Of a stretch of DNA of 64,000 nucleotides, positions 59,473 through 64,000 are shown in pieces. Under the pieces are notes generated by a model. It saw only the letters and a list, made by a program, of their open reading frames with translations. It ran no database searches and was not told where the DNA came from. How positions within the stretch are numbered: the first letter of the stretch is position 1; each line of letters starts with the position of its first letter. A program made the position numbers and the translations under genes. The stretch is from Bacteroidota bacterium (lineage in GTDB: Bacteria; Bacteroidota; Bacteroidia; Bacteroidales; P3): assembly GCA_023415495.1 (NCBI GenBank), contig JAEZKK010000011.1, positions 1 through 64,000 of the forward strand, in the 5' to 3' direction.

Positions 59473-60186
59473 ATGAATATTAAAGAAGCAATTATTTTGG
59501 CAGGAGGCAAAGGAACAAGATTAAAAAGTCTTGTAGCCGATATTCCAAAACCCTTAGCTCCCATTAATAATATTCCATTTCTTACCCTTTTAATTAGATA
59601 TCTAAAAACACAAGGGATTCAAAGAGTAATACTTTCTGTTGGTTATAAATGGGAATTGATTAAGAACGAATATGGAAATAAATTTGAAGATATAGATATT
59701 GATTACTCAATAGAAGAAACTCCACTTGGAACAGGAGGAGGAATTGCAAAAGCATTGAAAATAGCTAATGACCAAGATATATTAATATTGAATGGTGATT
59801 CATTTTGCAAGATAGATATTGAGGATTTTTATTTATTTCATTACTCTTATCCTTCATATCTTAGTATAGGCATTAAGGAAATGGAAAACTTTTCAAGATA
59901 TGGGAGTATTGAAATAAATCAAGATAAAATAATAGCTTTTAATGAGAAGAGATTTATAGAAAAAGGATATATAAATACTGGAGTTTATATTGCTAATAAG
60001 GATTTATTTTCTAACACCTTATTAGGAGATAAATTCTCTTTTGAAGAAGAATTTCTTTGCCCAGAAGTGATTAAAGGAAATTTCTATGGATATAAAACTA
60101 ATTCATATTTTATTGATATAGGCATTCCTGAAGATTATATAAAAGCAGAAATGGAATTAATAAAAATGATTGATAATGGAAATTAA
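59473..60186 (+). CDS. hddC: Sugar-phosphate nucleotidyltransferase, D-glycero-D-manno-heptose 1-phosphate guanylyltransferase-like
   Basis: A 237-residue nucleotidyltransferase: EAIILAGGKGTRLKSLVADIPKPLAPINNIPFL is the nucleotide-binding signature. TPLGTGGGIAKAL, ILILNGDSFCKIDIEDF (Asp for metal) and YINTGVYIANKDLF follow, ending in SYFIDIGIPEDYIKAE. Its size and its place 10 bp after hddA point to HddC, forming GDP-D-glycero-alpha-D-manno-heptose. The isomerase (gmhA) and phosphatase (gmhB) needed for the pathway are not in the window. Confidence 0.85.
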   Translation: MNIKEAIILAGGKGTRLKSLVADIPKPLAPINNIPFLTLLIRYLKTQGIQRVILSVGYKWELIKNEYGNKFEDIDIDYSIEETPLGTGGGIAKALKIANDQDILILNGDSFCKIDIEDFYLFHYSYPSYLSIGIKEMENFSRYGSIEINQDKIIAFNEKRFIEKGYINTGVYIANKDLFSNTLLGDKFSFEEEFLCPEVIKGNFYGYKTNSYFIDIGIPEDYIKAEMELIKMIDNGN

Positions 60187-60559
60187 TATACCTAAAAATG
60201 TAGAAAATAAGATTCATGAAAATGTAAGCCAATCAAATACTGCCAAGGCTTATGGTTCTGGATTAATTGATGTATATGCAACCCCTGCAATGATAGCTCT
60301 AATGGAGAAAACAGCTAATCTAAGCGTTCAAGAATTTCTTCCTGAGGGTTGTGTTAGTGTTGGGATAGAAATTAATGCTAAACATGTAAAAGCAAGTGGG
60401 ATTGGAGAAGAGATTACATGTAAATCGATTTTAGAAAAACAAGATGGGAAAAAATTGTATTTCAAGATTATTGCATTTGATACAAAAGATATAATAGGTG
60501 AAGCAACACATATAAGATATGTTGTAGATTCTATGAAATTTATGGAGAAATTAAACTAA
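60176..60559 (+). CDS. FlK-like hotdog thioesterase family protein
   Basis: The 127-residue protein starts at the ATG at 60176; a TTG two codons upstream is less likely. The hotdog fold is suggested by YGSGLIDVYATPAMIALMEKTANLSVQEFLPEGCVSVGIEINAKHVKASGIGEEITCKSILEKQDGKKLYFKIIAFDTKDIIGEATHIRYVVD, close to the FlK-like 'thioesterase' family in which Thr, Glu and His are catalytic (T...E...H equivalents visible in ATPAMIALME and EATHIR). It overlaps hddC by 11 bp, though a link to heptose metabolism is not obvious. Confidence 0.8.
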   Translation: MEINIPKNVENKIHENVSQSNTAKAYGSGLIDVYATPAMIALMEKTANLSVQEFLPEGCVSVGIEINAKHVKASGIGEEITCKSILEKQDGKKLYFKIIAFDTKDIIGEATHIRYVVDSMKFMEKLN

Positions 60560-60569
60560 TAAAAAATAG

Positions 60570-61757
60570 ATGAACGAGATTTTAAGTAAAGATTTTCAAA
60601 TGGTTGCCAAGACCATGTTTGGGTTAGAAGATGTTCTTGCCAAAGAAATCGAAGAATTAGGAGGAAAGAATATTGAAAAACTCAAAAGGGCAGTTAGTTT
60701 CTATGGAGATATGAATACTCTTTATAAAGCAAATTATTGTTGTAGAACTGCTATATCAATACTAAAACCAATTTATAGTTTTGAAGCAAATAATGAAAAA
60801 GAACTATACGATAATGTTTATAATTTTAAGTGGGAGAAAATAATAAATTCGGATGGGACCTTATTTATTGAACCAGTTGTAAACAGTACAATATTTACTC
60901 ATTCTCTCTACTCTTCTCAAAAAACAAAGGATGCAATTTGCGATAGATTAAGAAAGATGTTCTCTCAAAGACCAACAATGACAAGAGAAAATCCTGATAT
61001 TATTCTAAATCTTCATATTTATGAGAATAAGGTAACTATTTCATTAGATAGTACTGGTGAAAGTCTTCATAAAAGAAATTATAGGATAGCAACTGGTGCA
61101 GCTCCTATCAATGAAATTGTTGCAGCGGGATTAATCCAATTAGCTCAGTGGGATAGAGAATCTAATTTCTTTGATCCTATGTGTGGCTCAGGTACATTAT
61201 TAATTGAAGCAGCAATGTTTGCATATAATATTCCTGCTCAGTATTACAGAAAAGATTTTGCATTTTACAGATGGCCAGATTTCCATATGCCAGAATGGAG
61301 AAGAGTAAAAGAAGAAGCTAATAGAGAGATTTGTGATTTCGATTTCGAGATTTGGGGCTCTGATGTTTCAGGTCATGCAATTAGTGTATGTCAAGATAAT
61401 ATCGAAAATGCAAAACTTCACAAAGATATTAAGATATTTAGAAATTCTATTGAGGATCAAGACCCACCAGAGGGCAAAACTCTTATTATTACAAATCCTC
61501 CTTATGGAGAAAGACTTGAAAGAGATGATTTATTTGATTTATATGAGAATATTGGCTCTACTTTTAAAAATAAATACTCTGGAAATACTGCTTGGTTAAT
61601 CAGTTCTGATTTCGAAGCATTAAAATATATTGGACTTAGACCTTCAAGAAAGATTCAAATATATAATAGTAATTTAGAATGCAAATTCTGTAAGTACGAA
61701 TTATATGAAGGGAGTAAGAAGGCAAAGAAGAATATTGATTTATACAGAGAAGAATAA
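60570..61757 (+). CDS. THUMP-domain class I rRNA methyltransferase (RlmL N-terminal-type)
   Basis: A 395-residue RNA methyltransferase. An N-terminal ferredoxin-like/THUMP region (~8-160) is followed by a Rossmann MTase domain: NFFDPMCGSGTLLIEAAMFAYNIPAQ (SAM motif I), FEIWGSDVSGHAISVCQDNIENA, and the catalytic NPPY motif in LIITNPPYGERLERDDLFDLYENIG. This is the RlmL/YcbY-N family acting on 23S rRNA G2445 as N2-methyltransferase. It lacks the second RlmK domain of the E. coli fusion, as is usual outside gammaproteobacteria. Confidence 0.88.
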   Translation: MNEILSKDFQMVAKTMFGLEDVLAKEIEELGGKNIEKLKRAVSFYGDMNTLYKANYCCRTAISILKPIYSFEANNEKELYDNVYNFKWEKIINSDGTLFIEPVVNSTIFTHSLYSSQKTKDAICDRLRKMFSQRPTMTRENPDIILNLHIYENKVTISLDSTGESLHKRNYRIATGAAPINEIVAAGLIQLAQWDRESNFFDPMCGSGTLLIEAAMFAYNIPAQYYRKDFAFYRWPDFHMPEWRRVKEEANREICDFDFEIWGSDVSGHAISVCQDNIENAKLHKDIKIFRNSIEDQDPPEGKTLIITNPPYGERLERDDLFDLYENIGSTFKNKYSGNTAWLISSDFEALKYIGLRPSRKIQIYNSNLECKFCKYELYEGSKKAKKNIDLYREE

Positions 61758-61769
61758 ACTCAATTGATT

Positions 61770-62960
61770 ATGGATAGTTCAGCTGATTTAATTAAGAAAT
61801 TATCTTTCGAGAGACGCTTTACTTGGGAAGTTAAAGTAGGAAATATTGGTATTGGGGGGAATAATCCTATTAGGATTCAATCCATGGCTAATACCGATAC
61901 TATGGACACTGAGAAAACTGTATCACAGGTTATAAGAATGGTTGATGCAGGGTGTGAATTAGTAAGAATTACTGCAATTAACCAGAAACAAGCTGAAAAT
62001 CTATATTCCATAAAAAATGAATTAATAAAGAGGAATTATAATATTCCACTGATTGCAGATATTCATTTTAATCCAAAAGCTGCTGAAATTGCTGCTAAAT
62101 ACGTGGAGAAAGTCAGAATTAATCCTGGGAATTATACAGATAAAAACAGGGGTAAATTTGAATACACTTCTGAGGAATACCAGGTGGAATTGGATAAAAT
62201 CAAAGATAGGTTATTCCCATTAATTGAGATTTGCAAGGAAAATAATACAGCTATTAGAATAGGAACAAATCATGGGTCCTTATCCGAAAGGATAGTTGGG
62301 AAATATGGAAATACACCCTATGCTATGGCTATTTCCGCAATTGAATTTACTAGAATTTGCCATGATTTGGGATTTAGAAATATAGTTTTATCTCAGAAAT
62401 CAAGCAATGTAAAGCAAATGATAATGGCGACAAGATTATTAGCTGAGATTCTTGATAGTAAAGGATTATACTACCCTCTTCATTTGGGAGTAACCGAAGC
62501 AGGAGATGGAGAGGACGGAAGAATAAAGTCTTCCATAGGTATTGGAGGATTACTTGCCATGGGAATTGGGGATACAATTAGAGTATCTTTGACTGAAGAC
62601 CCCGAGAAAGAAATACCAGTAGCCCAATCTATATTACAATCTACTGGAGATAGAATCTATAAGGCAGAATTTATTTCCTGCCCTTCTTGTGGGAGAACAA
62701 AATACAATATCCAAGGAGCTTTGAAAAAGGTTAAAGAGGCATGCTCTCATCTAATTGGAGTAAAGATTGGAGTAATGGGCTGTATTGTTAATGGACCTGG
62801 GGAAATGGCAGATGCTCATTATGGTTATGTTGGGGCTGGAGAGGGCAAGATTAACCTTTATCGTTCTAAAAACTTGGTTTATCAAAACATCGACGAAAGT
62901 ATAGCTTTGGAGAAACTAATCGAAATGATAAAACAAGATGGGAAATGGGTAGAAAGATAA
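61770..62960 (+). CDS. ispG: 4-hydroxy-3-methylbut-2-enyl diphosphate synthase (GcpE)
   Basis: A 396-residue IspG of the MEP isoprenoid pathway, giving HMBPP from MEcPP. The start is the ATG at 61770; an upstream TTG at 61764 is less likely. The N-terminal TIM-barrel part has GNNPIRIQSMANTDTMDTEKTVSQVIRMVDAGCELVRIT, PLIADIHFNPKAA and VRINPGNY. The C-terminal Fe-S domain has FISCPSCGRTKYNI and IGVMGCIVNGPGEMADAHYGYVG, whose three Cys bind a 4Fe-4S cluster. Its length is that of the two-domain form, not the longer insertion-containing form I associate with many Bacteroidota. Confidence 0.93.
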   Translation: MDSSADLIKKLSFERRFTWEVKVGNIGIGGNNPIRIQSMANTDTMDTEKTVSQVIRMVDAGCELVRITAINQKQAENLYSIKNELIKRNYNIPLIADIHFNPKAAEIAAKYVEKVRINPGNYTDKNRGKFEYTSEEYQVELDKIKDRLFPLIEICKENNTAIRIGTNHGSLSERIVGKYGNTPYAMAISAIEFTRICHDLGFRNIVLSQKSSNVKQMIMATRLLAEILDSKGLYYPLHLGVTEAGDGEDGRIKSSIGIGGLLAMGIGDTIRVSLTEDPEKEIPVAQSILQSTGDRIYKAEFISCPSCGRTKYNIQGALKKVKEACSHLIGVKIGVMGCIVNGPGEMADAHYGYVGAGEGKINLYRSKNLVYQNIDESIALEKLIEMIKQDGKWVER

Positions 62961-63748
62961 TTGTTTTTATTCCTCTACTCTTTTTATTTGTCTTTGGTTT
63001 TTCTCAAAGCTCAAGACCTATTAGTTTAGAAAAAGCTATACCCAAATCTCAAAACCATATTCAATACATTGACCATAAGTATTTCAAACTTGGTTACTCA
63101 GAGAAACACGAACAAGCTCAATGGGTTGCTTATATCCTTACCAAGACTATGGTTGAGAAAAATAATGTAAAACGACATTCAAGCTTTGCTCAAGACAAGA
63201 AAGTAATAACCCAATCTGCATCTAATAAGGATTATAAAAATTCTGGTTATGATAAGGGACATCTTTGTCCTGCTGGAGATATGAATTGGAATGCCAAAGC
63301 AATGAAGGCGACTTTCCTCCTAAGTAATATCAGTCCACAAGAGCCAAGCTTTAACAGAGGGATATGGAAGAAATTGGAGGAAAAGGCAAGAGACTGGGCA
63401 GTGGAAAATGATAGCATTATTATTATCACAGGACCCGTATTAAAAGAAATTATAACAAGTATAGGAGAAAACCAAGTTTCTGTACCCTGCTACTTTTATA
63501 AGATAATTATAGATATCTCCCCACCCGATTATAAAGCAATAGGGTTTATTATTGAAAATACATCTTCTAATTTAGACCTTAGGAATTTTAGTTTCTCAAT
63601 TCGTGAAATTGAAACTTTTACAGACTTAAATTTCTTCCATAAATATGATAAAGATGATTTTAATGAGAGACTTGAAACAAGTATTAATCTTTCAGATTGG
63701 AATTTGAAAAATGAAAAAAATAGAAAAGAAACTAAGAAATCTCGCTAA
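62945..63748 (+). CDS. Secreted DNA/RNA non-specific endonuclease (NucA family)
   Basis: A 267-residue protein with an N-terminal signal peptide (IIVFIPLLFLFVFGFSQS). The DNA/RNA non-specific endonuclease (beta-beta-alpha metal) domain shows the active-site motif GYDKGHLCPAGDMNWN (DxGH with Lys instead of the common Arg) and LLSNISPQEPSFNRGIWKKLEE, whose Asn binds the metal. It probably degrades nucleic acid outside the cytoplasm. It overlaps ispG by 16 bp and the next gene by 38 bp. Confidence 0.88.
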   Translation: MGRKIIVFIPLLFLFVFGFSQSSRPISLEKAIPKSQNHIQYIDHKYFKLGYSEKHEQAQWVAYILTKTMVEKNNVKRHSSFAQDKKVITQSASNKDYKNSGYDKGHLCPAGDMNWNAKAMKATFLLSNISPQEPSFNRGIWKKLEEKARDWAVENDSIIIITGPVLKEIITSIGENQVSVPCYFYKIIIDISPPDYKAIGFIIENTSSNLDLRNFSFSIREIETFTDLNFFHKYDKDDFNERLETSINLSDWNLKNEKNRKETKKSR

Positions 63749-64000
63749 AGAAATTCAAGGAGATTTATTAATAGATAATCTTTCTAAGGCAGTGTATTCT
63801 ACCGATGCATCTGCTTATAGAGAAACTCCTCTTGGGGTAGTATTGCCAAAAACCAAGGAGGATATTGTGAAGATTATCTCCTTTGCTAAGGAAAATAAGA
63901 TTAGTTTAATCCCAAGAGGGGCTGGGACTTCTCTTGCAGGTCAGGTTGTTGGAGATGGTCTTGTGGTGGATATTTCAAGGTATTTCAAAAAGATAATTGA
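63711..64000 (+). CDS. FAD-linked oxidase (GlcD/D-lactate dehydrogenase type), 5' part only
   Basis: The frame from the ATG at 63711 runs to the window end (96 codons). The N-terminal region reads LSKAVYSTDASAYRETPLGVVLPKTKEDIVKIISFAKENKISLIPRGAGTSLAGQVVGDGLVVDIS. This is the FAD-binding PCMH signature of glycolate oxidase GlcD and D-lactate dehydrogenases, with the P-R-G-x-G-T-S-L-A-G loop contacting the FAD pyrophosphate. In Bacteroidota such proteins are often fused to a C-terminal Fe-S domain, which would lie beyond the window. It overlaps the endonuclease gene by 38 bp. Confidence 0.85.
   Translation, partial: MKKIEKKLRNLAKEIQGDLLIDNLSKAVYSTDASAYRETPLGVVLPKTKEDIVKIISFAKENKISLIPRGAGTSLAGQVVGDGLVVDISRYFKKII

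Overview
The window is about 64 kb of a low-GC, AT-rich bacterial chromosome. I place it in the Bacteroidota for four reasons. Secreted proteins end in type IX secretion (T9SS) sorting domains. Promoters follow the Bacteroidota TAnnTTTG pattern, often with a TTG about 19-20 nt upstream, and Shine-Dalgarno sequences are weak or missing. Families such as S46 dipeptidyl peptidase, a GldA-type ATPase, a HhH/beta-barrel protein and an LruC-domain lipoprotein are typical of the phylum. The T9SS proteins suggest a Bacteroidales- or Marinilabiliales-like organism, but I cannot name a genus.

Layout. 1-1902: 3' part of a large T9SS-secreted Fn3 protein. 2366-9704: minus-strand genes for a HhH/beta-barrel protein, a B12-dependent ribonucleotide reductase, an outer-membrane barrel and an S41 protease. 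9884-21934: mostly housekeeping (PpiD-like foldase, ECF sigma factor, DPP11-like peptidase, PurM, a sensor kinase, GAPDH, a GldA-like ATPase, a divergent RluA-like protein), followed by tRNA-Ser(GGA). 22417-29404: two tandem M6 metalloproteases with T9SS signals. 30437-34863: a REC-kinase hybrid and a TPR protein. 34893-42585 (minus): a polysaccharide operon led by a histidine kinase, with acyltransferase, glycosyltransferases and a Wzx-like flippase. 42901-45601: a membrane EEP-family hydrolase and an LruC lipoprotein. 45820-54656 (plus): the complementary polysaccharide operon, led by a single-domain response regulator overlapping the priming sugar transferase, then a short TolC-like protein, a Wzz-like co-polymerase, a Wzy-like polymerase and three glycosyltransferases. 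54746-56322 (minus): dCMP deaminase, a P-loop kinase and PurE. 56535-64000 (plus): a long overlapping operon with methyltransferase, glycosyltransferase, HddA/HddC heptose activation, thioesterase, RlmL-like methyltransferase, IspG, a secreted endonuclease and the start of an FAD-linked oxidase.

The two large sugar operons complement each other. One holds the flippase and a kinase; the other holds the initiating transferase, co-polymerase, polymerase and a lone receiver domain. They probably make one Wzx/Wzy-type surface polysaccharide under two-component control, and the heptose genes at 58440-60186 could supply GDP-heptose to it.

The most unusual signal lies between genes. At least nine intergenic arrays are built from 15-16 bp near-palindromic words repeated at a strict 21, 22 or 23 bp period, with 6-7 bp spacers and 3-5 copies each. 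The word differs from locus to locus while the geometry is constant. Two arrays 20 kb apart also share a roughly 31 bp leader placed exactly 37 bp before the first word. I know of no named element with this description.
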